Source of the DNA: Saccharothrix sp. HUAS TT1
GTDB lineage: Bacteria; Actinomycetota; Actinomycetes; Mycobacteriales; Pseudonocardiaceae
Length of the DNA stretch: 64,000 bases
Assembly (NCBI RefSeq): GCF_040744945.1
Contig: NZ_CP160453.1
Coordinates: 558,001-622,000, forward strand
Direction of reading: 5' to 3'
Below, one piece after another: positions 47,251 to 56,970 of the stretch; position 1 is the first letter of the stretch, and every line of letters begins with the position of its first letter. Below the pieces are notes generated by a model. The model worked only from the letters and a program-made list of their open reading frames with translations. It was not told where the DNA came from and did not search any database. The translations under genes were made by a program, and so were the position numbers.

Positions 47251-47305
47251 GGGTACGAGCGTGCCAGACGGCGCCGGCGGTCGACGCTCAGGTCCCACCA
47301 AGCGA

Positions 47306-47337
47306 ACGGCGCCCCGGGCCGGAGCCCGGGGCGCCGT
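47306..47337 (-). terminator. typA terminator
   Basis: A perfect 14-bp stem (ACGGCGCCCCGGGC and its inverse) with a 4-nt loop lies between the typA stop and lpqW. An A/T run CCTATATATAAGG (47346-47358) precedes it. Confidence 0.75.
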
Positions 47338-47366
47338 CAGCGCACCCTATATATAAGGAACGGGTG

Positions 47367-49268
<1,902 letters not shown>

Positions 49269-49375
49269 GCGGAACTCCTAGAGCTGTCTGTGCGAGGGAA
49301 GCCAGGCGCCGGACGTGGATCGCGCGCAGCCTGAGTACAGCTTACCGGGCGTGGCGCCCTTACCACACACGGACG

Positions 49376-49399
49376 GTAGGTGAGGTCAGCCTCACCTAC
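49376..49399. promoter_or_regulatory. DtxR/IdeR-like iron box
   Basis: GTAGGTGAGG and CCTCACCTAC form perfect 10-bp arms around TCAG. The 19-mer at 49381-49399 agrees with the IdeR consensus TTAGGTTAGGCTCACCTAA at 15 of 19 positions. It is 16 bp before the small Cys/Lys protein and about 108 bp before typA on the other strand. Confidence 0.65.
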
Positions 49400-49414
49400 T
49401 CTGAGGACACCTGG

Positions 49415-49588
49415 ATGAGTGGAGCACGCCGCGTGGGCAAGGTCAAGGTGAAGAAGAAGTGCTGCCGTTCGACACCGCGCTGCAAGAGCTGCCCGGTGGT
49501 GGCCCTGCTCAAGGCGAAGAAGAAGGCGGCGAAGAAGGCCGCCAAGCAGGAGCGCAAGGGCAAGAAGGGCCGTGACCTGGCCGCGTGA
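49415..49588 (+). CDS. Small Lys/Cys-rich protein behind an iron box
   Basis: The 57-aa protein begins MSGARRVGKVKVKKKCC and has four cysteines (16, 17, 23, 26) spaced CC-x5-C-x2-C. A basic helix with VVALLKAKKKAAKKAAKQ follows, and it ends GRDLAA. It has no signal peptide. The cysteines could hold a metal or Fe-S cluster, and the basic tail could bind nucleic acid. The start is ATG at 49415 with GAGGAC 8 nt upstream. An IdeR-like box overlaps its promoter region. It is not in any pathway I know. Confidence 0.8.
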   Translation: MSGARRVGKVKVKKKCCRSTPRCKSCPVVALLKAKKKAAKKAAKQERKGKKGRDLAA

Positions 49589-49712
49589 GGCCCACCGCCC
49601 GGCCGGGCGCCGGGTGGGGCGCGGGCGGCGCTACCGGCCCGGCACCGCTTCGCCGACCCTGGCCTGCTCGGGCGCGGTCCGGGAGGGCTCCCCGGCGGCC
49701 GGGGTGACCCGC

Positions 49713-49820
49713 TAGAATCGCCGGCGTGCGCACTCTTCACACGTTCTGGTGGTCCGCCTTCCGGCGGCCTTGAGAACTGCGCGCAACCACACGCAGGCCG
49801 CCCGCTCGGGGCGGCCTTCT
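49713..49820 (+). promoter_or_regulatory. Trp attenuator of trpS
   Basis: TAGAAT (49713-49718) is 7 nt before the leader-peptide GTG. Segment CCGCC (49754-49758) pairs with GGCGG (49763-49767) as the pause hairpin. GGCGGCCT (49763-49770) can instead pair with AGGCCGCC (49795-49802) as antiterminator. AGGCCGCCC (49795-49803) pairs with GGGCGGCCT (49809-49817) to form the terminator, followed by TCTT. This is ribosome-mediated attenuation: stalling at two Trp codons frees the antiterminator. Confidence 0.85.
49726..49773 (+). CDS. Trp leader peptide
   Basis: The 15-codon reading frame MRTLHTFWWSAFRRP has two consecutive Trp codons at positions 8-9 and ends at 49773 inside the pairing region. 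It is leaderless (TAGAAT 7 nt upstream). Stalling at TGG TGG when charged tRNA-Trp is low would allow transcription into trpS. Confidence 0.88.
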   Translation: MRTLHTFWWSAFRRP

Positions 49821-49868
49821 TGCGTTCGGGGGCATCGCATCGGGTGGGTGACACCCGAAGGGATGACG

Positions 49869-50834
49869 ATGATCAGGCTTTCCGCCATCACCCCGTCCGG
49901 CCACGTCCAGCTGGGCAACTACCTCGGCGCGATGCGGCGGTGGGCGGCCGAGGGGACCGAAGAGGACGTCTACTTCATCAGCGACCTGCACGCGATGACG
50001 ACGTCGCACAACCCTGCGCGGTTGCGGTCGTTGACGCGGGAGCAGCTGGCGGTGCTCGTCGCCACCGGCGTCGACCCGCGCTCGGTGGCCGTGCAGTCCG
50101 ACCTGGTCCGCGAGCTGGGGGCGTTGACGTGGGTGCTGGAGTGCACCTGCACGTACGGCGAGGCGGCCCGGATGATCCAGTTCAAGGAGAAGTCGGGCGG
50201 TCGGGCGTCGGTCCGGTTGAGCCTGCTCACCTACCCGGTGCTGATGGCGGCCGACATCCTGCTGCAGGGCGCGCAGGAGGTGCCGGTCGGCGACGACCAG
50301 CGGCAGCACGTGGAGCTGGCGCGGGTGCTGGCGCGGCGGTTCAACGGCACGTACGGCGAGGTGTTCGCGGTGCCGGAGGCCGTGGTGCCGCCGACCGCGG
50401 CGCGGGTGCGCGACCTGGCCGACCCGTCGCGGAAGATGGCCAAGTCGGCGGCGGACGCGGCGGGCACGGTGTTCGTGCTCGACCCGCCCGACCTCGTGCG
50501 GCGGAAGGTGCGGCGCGCGGTGACCGACGACCGGGGTGAGGTGCGCTACGCGCCGGACGAGCAGCCCGGCGTGGCGAACCTGCTGGAGATCCTGGCGGCG
50601 TGCACGGGCAAGGCCGCCGAGGAGCTGGCCGGCACCGTGCGCGACTACTCCTCGCTGAAGGAGCTGACCGCCGAGGCGGTCGTCGAGGAGCTGCGCCCGG
50701 TCCGCGAGCGCACCCGGCAGCTGCTGGACGACCCCGCCGAGCTGGACCGCGCCCGCGCCCGCGGCGCCACCCGCTCCCGCGAGCGCTGCACCCACCGCCT
50801 CGACGCCGCCCTCCGCCTCTCCGGCCTGACCTGA
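49869..50834 (+). CDS. trpS: Auxiliary tryptophanyl-tRNA synthetase
   Basis: The 321-aa class Ic synthetase has a HIGH-like SGHVQLGNYLGA, a central GDDQRQHVELAR and the KMSKS-like DPSRKMAKS. It charges tRNA-Trp. Attenuator-controlled auxiliary TrpRS genes in Streptomyces give resistance to indolmycin-type inhibitors; this copy has the same type of leader, so the same role is likely. A housekeeping trpS should exist elsewhere. ATG 49869 is chosen because GAAGG lies 7 nt upstream; ATG 49863 is an alternative. Confidence 0.92.
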   Translation: MIRLSAITPSGHVQLGNYLGAMRRWAAEGTEEDVYFISDLHAMTTSHNPARLRSLTREQLAVLVATGVDPRSVAVQSDLVRELGALTWVLECTCTYGEAARMIQFKEKSGGRASVRLSLLTYPVLMAADILLQGAQEVPVGDDQRQHVELARVLARRFNGTYGEVFAVPEAVVPPTAARVRDLADPSRKMAKSAADAAGTVFVLDPPDLVRRKVRRAVTDDRGEVRYAPDEQPGVANLLEILAACTGKAAEELAGTVRDYSSLKELTAEAVVEELRPVRERTRQLLDDPAELDRARARGATRSRERCTHRLDAALRLSGLT

Positions 50835-50838
50835 ACCC

Positions 50839-50977
50839 GAGAGTCCAACCTCCAAGCCGCGAGAGTCCTACGTCCAGCGCCCCTGAGTTCAACGCTCAGC
50901 CCTAACGCCGTTAGCCGCGAGCGTTGAACTCGGGGTGCGTGAACGTAGGACTCTCGCGTGCTGAACGTTGGACTCTC
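50839..50977. repeat. Palindromic array B: 22-bp-spaced GAGAGTCCAACG words
   Basis: Left words start at 50839, 50861 and 50883; right words at 50922, 50944 and 50966, all 22 bp apart. The innermost pair is CTGAGTTCAACG with CGTTGAACTCGG, as in array A. The middle pair has TCCTACG on the left and CGTAGGA on the right, a matching two-sided change that keeps pairing. The centre (50902-50914) is the palindrome CTAACGCCGTTAG. The array fills the gap between the trpS and nudix stops. Confidence 0.9.
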
Positions 50978-50984
50978 GCGGGGG

Positions 50985-51800
50985 TTAGGTGAGGAGGGGG
51001 TGGAGGGTGGGGAGGAGGACGCGGTCGGCGGGGAGCCAGTCGACGGTGGTCAGGGTGTCGGCGGTCAGCCAGCGCAGGGCGCGGTGCTCGACGGGGGTCG
51101 GGGCGCCGGTGGCGAGGTCGGCGAGGTAGACGCGCAGCAGCAGGTCGGGGCGCAGGGGGATGTCCGGGCCCAGCTGGGCGCCCGGGGTGACGGTGACGGC
51201 CAGCTCCTCGGCGCACTCGCGGACGACGGCGGCGTGGTCCGCTTCGCCCGGTTCCACCCGGCCGCCGGGCAGTTCCCACTTGCCGGCGGCTTCCGGCGGG
51301 TAGGAGCGCTGTTGGGCCAGGAGTCGGCCATCGCGGATGATCGCGGCCCCTACTACTACGCGCGCGTGCAGGAGTTCGACGCTCCGAGCCGAAACGGCGG
51401 CAGCACGGGCTTCCAGCACCTTCAGGGCCAGGCCGCGGCCCACGACGACGTCGGCGAGGCGGCCGAACGGCCCGCCGGGGCTGGTCCACTCCACCGAGTC
51501 GACCACCATCGTGCCGCCGCCGGTGTGCAGCAGGTCCGTGACCAGCGTGAACCGCGGCAGCGGCCCGCCGACCAGCTCCGCCGACACACCGGTGGTGTCG
51601 GCCCGCGTCACGACCAGCCGCCCGGTCACCGGCCCGACGGACCCCGCCAGCGACGCGCCCGCGAACAGCACCGGCCCGACACCGGAGATCCGCACGCCCA
51701 GCCCCCGCACGGCCCGCGCCAGCAGTCGGGCGTCCAGCAACGCGGCGGCGACGGTCCGCAGCGGCGCGTCGACCAGGGTGGTGGTTCTCAGCTCGGGCAC
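50985..51800 (-). CDS. SRPBCC-Nudix fusion hydrolase
   Basis: The 271-aa protein has an N-terminal SRPBCC-like ligand-binding domain (about 1-140, TTTLVDAPLRTVAAALLDARLL). A C-terminal Nudix hydrolase of MutT/CTP-pyrophosphohydrolase type follows, with VVVGAAIIRDGRLLAQQRS and the Nudix box GGRVEPGEADHAAVVRECAEEL. The box has AEELAV where the canonical form has REUxEExGU with Gly, a mild change. The substrate is unknown. It lies 26 bp after the sensor kinase gene and may be in the same operon. Confidence 0.82.
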   Translation of the reverse strand: MPELRTTTLVDAPLRTVAAALLDARLLARAVRGLGVRISGVGPVLFAGASLAGSVGPVTGRLVVTRADTTGVSAELVGGPLPRFTLVTDLLHTGGGTMVVDSVEWTSPGGPFGRLADVVVGRGLALKVLEARAAAVSARSVELLHARVVVGAAIIRDGRLLAQQRSYPPEAAGKWELPGGRVEPGEADHAAVVRECAEELAVTVTPGAQLGPDIPLRPDLLLRVYLADLATGAPTPVEHRALRWLTADTLTTVDWLPADRVLLPTLHPLLT

Positions 51801-51826
51801 GGTCGCCGATCCTGCCACCCCCGCGC

Positions 51827-53110
51827 TCACCGGTAGAGCGGCCAGCGCACCTCCAGCCGGGCGCCGCCCTCCGGCGACTCGCCCGCGCGGATCGTGCCGC
51901 GACGCCGCCGCACGAGGTGCGCGACCAGCGCCAACCCGAGCCCGAACCCGCCGGTCGCCCGGCCGCGGTCGGAGTCGACCCGGTAGAACCGGTCGAACAC
52001 CTTCTCCCGGTGCTCCTCGGGGATGCCGCGCCCGTCGTCGTCCACCAGCAGCCGCACCTCGCGCGCGGCGGGCAGCACCGAGATCCGGATGAACGTGCGC
52101 GCGTACCTGGCCGCGTTGCGCAGCAGGTTGTCCAGCACCAGCTCCACCTCGGTCCCGGCGGCGGAGATCAGGCACGCGCTCATCGGCGCGGCCAGCCGCA
52201 CCAGCAGCTCCGTCTCGCCGAGCCGGTCCACCGCGGCCTGCGCCTGGAGCACCAGGTCGACCGGTTCGGCGCGCGGCAGCTCGCCGGTGTCCGCGCGGGC
52301 CAGGATCAGCAGCGCGTCGACCAGCGCGGACAGCCGCTCGGACTCCTCCACCACCGATTCCAGCACCTCGATGGAGAAGTCCGGGTCGGGGTGCGCCACC
52401 GCCACCTCGGCCTGCGCCCGCACGGACGTCACCGGCGAGCGCAGCTCGTGCGCCGCGTCGCCGGTGAACCGGCGCAGCCGCTCGGTGGCCTCGTCGCGCC
52501 GGGCGAGCAGGGCGTTCAACGCCTCCGCAAGCGCTTGCAGCTCGTCCCGTGCGGCCGGCACCGGCAGCCGCTGACCGCGCGGCAGCTCGGCCGCCGCCAC
52601 CCGCATCCGCTCCACCGGCCGCAACGACGACCGCACGGCCAGCCACGTGGCGATCCCGACCAGCCCGGCGACCAGCACCGCGGCCACCGCGAGCCACCGC
52701 GTGCCCAGCCGGTTCGCCTCGCGGTAGCCGACCAGCGTGTCGCCGGCGACGTGCAGCTCGGGGGTGCCGTCGGCGGCGAACACCACCCGCCCGGTCCACC
52801 GGTGCGCGCTCGGCCCGTCGATCCGCAGCACGGGTTCGCCCGCCTTGAGCCGGCGCACGTCGGCGGCGGTCAGGTCGGGCCGCGGACCGCCGTCCAGCGG
52901 GTTGCCCGCGGTGTCGAGCACCCGCGCGTTCTCCGCCTTGGCCAGCTCCCGGTCCACCGCCTTGACCTGCACCATCCCGATCAGCTGGGGCGCCAGCAGG
53001 GTGAACGCGAGCAGGCACAGCAGGGCGACGCCGGTCGCGACGACGGTGATCCGGAACCGCAGGGTGCGGCGCAGCCACCACCGCCGCAGCCACCACCGCC
53101 GCGGGTTCAC
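51827..53110 (-). CDS. Sensor histidine kinase, MprB-like
   Basis: The 427-aa kinase has two membrane helices (near 20-42 and about 145-165) around a periplasmic sensor of about 100 residues, then HAMP. The H-box is FTGDAAHELRSPVTSVRAQA, the N-box DNLLRNAARYA and the G boxes DDDGRGIPEEHREKVFDRFY and GGFGLGLALV. It probably senses envelope stress and phosphorylates the upstream regulator. Start GTG overlaps the regulator stop by 4 bp. It matches MprB/CseC-type kinases in layout. Confidence 0.9.
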   Translation of the reverse strand: MNPRRWWLRRWWLRRTLRFRITVVATGVALLCLLAFTLLAPQLIGMVQVKAVDRELAKAENARVLDTAGNPLDGGPRPDLTAADVRRLKAGEPVLRIDGPSAHRWTGRVVFAADGTPELHVAGDTLVGYREANRLGTRWLAVAAVLVAGLVGIATWLAVRSSLRPVERMRVAAAELPRGQRLPVPAARDELQALAEALNALLARRDEATERLRRFTGDAAHELRSPVTSVRAQAEVAVAHPDPDFSIEVLESVVEESERLSALVDALLILARADTGELPRAEPVDLVLQAQAAVDRLGETELLVRLAAPMSACLISAAGTEVELVLDNLLRNAARYARTFIRISVLPAAREVRLLVDDDGRGIPEEHREKVFDRFYRVDSDRGRATGGFGLGLALVAHLVRRRRGTIRAGESPEGGARLEVRWPLYR

Positions 53111-53841
53111 CTGCGCCTGGTCCCCGCCGCACCCAGCGCCGCGTCCAGGTCGGGCGTGGACGCCAGGTAGCCGTGGCCGCGCACGGTCCGCACGACCTCG
53201 CCCGCGCCCGTCGCGTCCAGCTTGCGCCGCAGGTAGCCGACGTAGACCTCCACCGCGTTGCGGGTCGCCGCCTGCTCGTCGCCCCACACCGCGCGCAGCA
53301 GCTCGTCCTTGGTCACCACCGACCCGGCCCGGCTGGCCAGCACGTCCAGCACCGCGTACTCGCGCGGCGACAGCGACACCGGCTCGCCGGCCCAGCTCAC
53401 CTCGCGCAGCGCGCGGTCCACCACCAGCTCGCCCAGCTTGAGCCGCCGCCGCGCCAGGTCGGCGGAGTTGCGCCGCAGCAGCGCCCGCACCTGCGCCACC
53501 AGCACCACGAACGAGAACGGCTTGACCAGGTAGCCGTCCGCGCCGAGGTCGAGGCCGTCGGCCTGGTCGACCTCGCCGTCCTTGGCCGAGACCATCAGCA
53601 CCGGCGTGCGCACGCCCTCGGCGCGCATCCGCTGCAGCACCCGGTAGCCGGACAGGCCGGGCAGCATGATGTCCAGCAGCACCACGTCGAACGCGCCGGT
53701 CAACGCCACCCGCAGGGCGTTGGGGCCGTCGGCGGCGGTGACCACCTCCATGCCCTCCGCGGACAGGCCGCGCTCCAACGCGCGCCGCACGCCGATCTCG
53801 TCGTCCACAACCAGCACCCGTGGTCTCACGCCCCACAGCAT
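53107..53841 (-). CDS. OmpR-family response regulator, MprA-like
   Basis: The 244-aa regulator has a receiver domain (VLVVDDEIGVRRALERGL; phospho-Asp in DVVLLDIMLPGLSG; Lys in YLVKPFSFVVL) and a winged-helix domain (SLSPREYAVLDVLASRAG, then EVYVGYLRRKLDATG and RTVRGHGYLA). Four TCTCAG boxes lie upstream. The sigE promoter has the same boxes, so it is likely autoregulated and an activator of sigE, as MprA is in M. tuberculosis. ATG 53841 is used; TTG 53859 is possible. Confidence 0.92.
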   Translation of the reverse strand: MLWGVRPRVLVVDDEIGVRRALERGLSAEGMEVVTAADGPNALRVALTGAFDVVLLDIMLPGLSGYRVLQRMRAEGVRTPVLMVSAKDGEVDQADGLDLGADGYLVKPFSFVVLVAQVRALLRRNSADLARRRLKLGELVVDRALREVSWAGEPVSLSPREYAVLDVLASRAGSVVTKDELLRAVWGDEQAATRNAVEVYVGYLRRKLDATGAGEVVRTVRGHGYLASTPDLDAALGAAGTRRR

Positions 53842-53871
53842 GCCCCGCGAGGAGGACAATCGGCGCGGGAG

Positions 53872-53917
53872 TCTCAGTGCGCTCTCAGGCTCCAGAACGC
53901 TCTCAGCGCGATCTCAG
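53872..53917. promoter_or_regulatory. Four TCTCAG boxes between the regulator and LolA-like genes
   Basis: TCTCAG starts at 53872, 53883, 53901 and 53912. Each pair is separated by exactly 11 bp, and the pairs by 18 bp. They lie 31 bp before the regulator ATG and 63 bp before the LolA-like ATG. This is the same repeat word and spacing as in the sigE promoter. Confidence 0.75.
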
Positions 53918-53979
53918 GGCCGCCGGAGGAGTGTCTGCGTCGTCGGGTCGCAAGGGGCTGCCCGGTAGGAGGAGGGGAC

Positions 53980-55116
53980 ATGAACCGCAGAAGGGTGACC
54001 GTCGCGGCGGCGGCGGTCGGCGTGATCGCCGGCGCGACCGGGCTCGGGGTGCTCGCGATGCCCGCCGGCGCCGGGCCCGCGCCGGTGCTGCCGGACGTCA
54101 CCGCCGAGGCGCTGGTGGAGTCCGTGCTGAACGCGAAGCCGGCCGCGTTCGGCGGTTCGGTCGCGGTGAACAACGACCTGGGCATCCCGGCGATCGCCGG
54201 CGTGCCGCAGCTGTCGGACGGTCCGAGCACGCTGCGGATGTGGACCGACGGCCAGGGCAAGCTGCGGGTCCAGCTGCCCGCCGGCGACTCCGAGCGCACG
54301 CTCGTCGACGACGGCGAGACGGCGTGGCTGTGGGACTCGGCCGAGCAGACCGTGCGGAAGATGCCGCACGGCTCGTTCGAGCAGGAGGGGCGCAAGCCGG
54401 GGCTGGGCGTGGACCAGGACGCCGCGCCGACCGACCCGGTGACGCTGTCGCGGCAGGTGGTGGCCGCGATCCAGGAGTTCAGCGACGTCACCGTCGACGG
54501 CACCGCGCGGGTGGCCAACCGGCCGGTGTACGAGCTGGTGCTGACCCCGAAGCCGACCGAGAAGACGGTGCTGCGCGAGGTGCGCGTCGCGGTCGACGCG
54601 GAGCTGCGGGCGCCGCTGCGGGTGGCCGTGCTGACCAACGGCACGGACGCGCCCGCCGTGCAGGTCGGGTTTTCCGAGCTGAACGTGGGCCCGCAGGACG
54701 CGTCGCTGTTCACCTTCACCCCGCCCGCCGGGGCCGAGGTGGTCGTGCCGGACCTGGACGAGCCGTCGGCGGAGCGGAAGGCCGCCGCCGAGCAGGCGTT
54801 CAGCGAGGCGAACCCCCAGGTCATCGGCGAGGGCTGGGACGTCGTGCTGGCGGCGCGCGTGCCGGGCAACGCGCTGGGCGACCTGATGCGGCAGCAGCCG
54901 GAGCGGGGCGAGCGCGGCGGTGAGCGGCCGGAGTTCGGTCAGCAGGACGTGCGGGGCCTGCTCCAGCAGCTGGGCAAGCAGGTCAGCGGCGACTGGGGCT
55001 CGGGCACGCTCATCACGACCCGGGTCGGCGGCCTGCTGATCGCCGACGACGGCCGGGTGGCCGCGGGCGCGGTGCCGGAGCAGGTGCTGGTGGACGCGAT
55101 CGGCCAGGTCAAGTGA
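53980..55116 (+). CDS. Secreted LolA-like lipid-binding protein
   Basis: The 378-aa protein has a signal/anchor (VTVAAAAVGVIAGATGLGVLAM). The LolA/RseB-like fold follows: FGGSVAVNNDLGIP, TLVDDGETAWLWDSAEQTVRKM, and NRPVYELVLTPKPTEKTVLREVRVAVD. It likely carries or senses lipid in the envelope. GGAGGAGGGG precedes the ATG. It is divergent from the MprA-like regulator and is probably one of its targets. The next gene overlaps by 4 bp. Confidence 0.8.
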   Translation: MNRRRVTVAAAAVGVIAGATGLGVLAMPAGAGPAPVLPDVTAEALVESVLNAKPAAFGGSVAVNNDLGIPAIAGVPQLSDGPSTLRMWTDGQGKLRVQLPAGDSERTLVDDGETAWLWDSAEQTVRKMPHGSFEQEGRKPGLGVDQDAAPTDPVTLSRQVVAAIQEFSDVTVDGTARVANRPVYELVLTPKPTEKTVLREVRVAVDAELRAPLRVAVLTNGTDAPAVQVGFSELNVGPQDASLFTFTPPAGAEVVVPDLDEPSAERKAAAEQAFSEANPQVIGEGWDVVLAARVPGNALGDLMRQQPERGERGGERPEFGQQDVRGLLQQLGKQVSGDWGSGTLITTRVGGLLIADDGRVAAGAVPEQVLVDAIGQVK

Positions 55117-56126
55117 CCACCTCGACCAGCGCGCGGGTGGAGCCGGTGACCGCCGGCTCCACCCCGGTCCTCGCGGCCCGGACGCGGGGGCTGCGCAAGG
55201 TGTACGGGAGCACCGTCGCGGTGGACCGGGTGGACCTGGAGGTGCCGCGAGGTGCGGTGCTCGGGATGCTCGGCCCGAACGGGTCGGGCAAGACCACCAC
55301 GATCCGCATGCTGCTCGGGCTGGTGCGGCCGACCGAGGGGGAGGTCGAGCTGCTGGGCAAGGCCCTGCCCGACGGCGCCGCGGAGGCGTTGCCGCACGTC
55401 GGCGCGCTGGTCGAGGGTCCGGGGTTCCACCCGTTCCTGTCCGGTCGGGAGAACCTGCGGCGGGCGGCGGCGTTCGAGCCGCTGCTCGCCACCGCCGACA
55501 TCCCGCGGGCCGTGGAGGACGCGCTGGAGCGGGTCGGCCTCACCGCCGCCGCGCACCGGCGCTACCGGGGGTACTCGCTGGGCATGAAGCAGCGGCTGGG
55601 GATCGCCTCGGCGCTGCTGGTCCGGCGCGAGCTGATCGTGCTGGACGAGCCGACCAACGGCCTGGACCCGGCGGGCACCCGCGAGGTGCGCAGGGTGATC
55701 GCGGACCTGCACGAGGCGGGCAGCACGGTCGTCGTGTCGTCGCACCTGCTCAGCGAGATCGAGGCGACGTGCACGCACGTGGCCGTGCTGCACCGGGGGA
55801 CCGTCGTGGCGCAGGGGGAGCTGGCCGAGCTGCTGCACGCCGACAGCAGCTCGCTGCTGATCGTCACGCCGGACGTGGACGACGCGCTGAACGCGCTGCG
55901 CGCGGGCCGGATCTCGGCGCGGCCGTTCGAGGGGGGCGTGCGGGTCGAGCTGATCGGCACGACCGCGCCCGCCGTGGTGGAGGCGCTGGTGACCGCGGGC
56001 GTCCCGGTGCACGAGGCGCGCCGGCACCGCACCGGCCTGGAGGAGCTGTTCGCCCGGCTCACCGAGGCCGAGGAGTCCGAGCACAACCTGTCCGCGGTGG
56101 ACACGATCGAGGAGGGGTCCCGATGA
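55113..56126 (+). CDS. ABC transporter ATPase (CcmA/BcrA-like)
   Basis: The 337-aa ATPase has Walker A GPNGSGKTTT, a signature YSLGMKQRLGIASAL, Walker B LIVLDEPTNGLDP and the H-loop SSHLLSEI. A C-terminal domain follows. It forms an exporter with the next permease gene. The GTG overlaps the LolA-like stop by 4 bp (GTGA). Such pairs export lipids or antimicrobial peptides. Confidence 0.9.
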   Translation: MTTSTSARVEPVTAGSTPVLAARTRGLRKVYGSTVAVDRVDLEVPRGAVLGMLGPNGSGKTTTIRMLLGLVRPTEGEVELLGKALPDGAAEALPHVGALVEGPGFHPFLSGRENLRRAAAFEPLLATADIPRAVEDALERVGLTAAAHRRYRGYSLGMKQRLGIASALLVRRELIVLDEPTNGLDPAGTREVRRVIADLHEAGSTVVVSSHLLSEIEATCTHVAVLHRGTVVAQGELAELLHADSSSLLIVTPDVDDALNALRAGRISARPFEGGVRVELIGTTAPAVVEALVTAGVPVHEARRHRTGLEELFARLTEAEESEHNLSAVDTIEEGSR

Positions 56127-56956
56127 GCGCGCTGGTCGCCACGCGCGCTCCGCTGGGCAGGCAACTGCGCTCGGAGCTGCGCTGGATCCTGCGCCGGCCG
56201 CGGACGGTGATCGGACTGGCGTCGCTGTGCCTGGTGCCGGTCCTGGCCGGGATCGGGCTGTGGTTCGCGGTCGACGGCGACGGCCCCGCCGGACCCGGCC
56301 TGGCCGCGATCGTCGCGGGCAACGGCCTGGTGCTGCCGGTGTTCACCCTATTCCTGGCCCTGCCGCTGCTGATGCCGCTGGTCGGCGCCATCTGGGCGGC
56401 CGACGGGCTGGCGGGCGAGGCGCAGCACGGCACGCTGCGCGGGTTGATGATCTCGCCGATCGGGCGGGTCCGACTGCTGGGCGTGAAGGCGTTCGGCGTG
56501 GCCACGATGTCGCTGTTCGCGGTCGTGCTGATCGCGGTCGTCGGCGCGATCACCGGTGTGGTGCTGTTCGGCGGCGGCGGGATGCTCACGCTGTCCGGCA
56601 GCACGCTGTCGCTCGGCGGCGCGCTGGGCCGCATCCTGCTGGCGGTCCTGCTGGTCACCGTGCAGGTGTGGGGCGTGGCGGCGATCGCGCTGGCGATCTC
56701 GGCGTGCACCGAGCACCCGCTGGTGGTGATGGCCGCGACGATGGCCGGTGTGATCGTGTTCCAGGTGCTCGGCGTGTTCAGCGCGCTGGACTGGCTGCAC
56801 CCGTACCTCATCACGTCGGCGTGGAGCGGCCTGATCGACGTCATGCGCGACCCGCTGCCGACCGAGCAGCTGTGGCGCAGCACGGCGCTGGCCGCGTGCT
56901 ACATCGTCATCGGGCTGTCGCTGGCCGCAATGCGGTTGGCGACGAAGGACAGCTAG
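56123..56956 (+). CDS. ABC-2 type permease
   Basis: The 277-aa protein has about six membrane helices (LASLCLVPVLAGIGLWFAV; LFLALPLLMPLVGAIWAA; LFAVVLIAVVGAITGVVLFG; and others) of the ABC-2 type, with the conserved segment DGLAGEAQHGTLRGLMISPI. ATG overlaps the ATPase stop by 4 bp. It completes the LolA-like-ATPase-permease module. Confidence 0.88.
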   Translation: MSALVATRAPLGRQLRSELRWILRRPRTVIGLASLCLVPVLAGIGLWFAVDGDGPAGPGLAAIVAGNGLVLPVFTLFLALPLLMPLVGAIWAADGLAGEAQHGTLRGLMISPIGRVRLLGVKAFGVATMSLFAVVLIAVVGAITGVVLFGGGGMLTLSGSTLSLGGALGRILLAVLLVTVQVWGVAAIALAISACTEHPLVVMAATMAGVIVFQVLGVFSALDWLHPYLITSAWSGLIDVMRDPLPTEQLWRSTALAACYIVIGLSLAAMRLATKDS

Positions 56957-56970
56957 CCGACAATCGGCCG

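Noticed and set aside
47346-47358. CCTATATATAAGG as a promoter for lpqW
   Set aside because: The strong typA terminator lies between it and lpqW and no -35 is visible; it could only be an A/T-rich flank.
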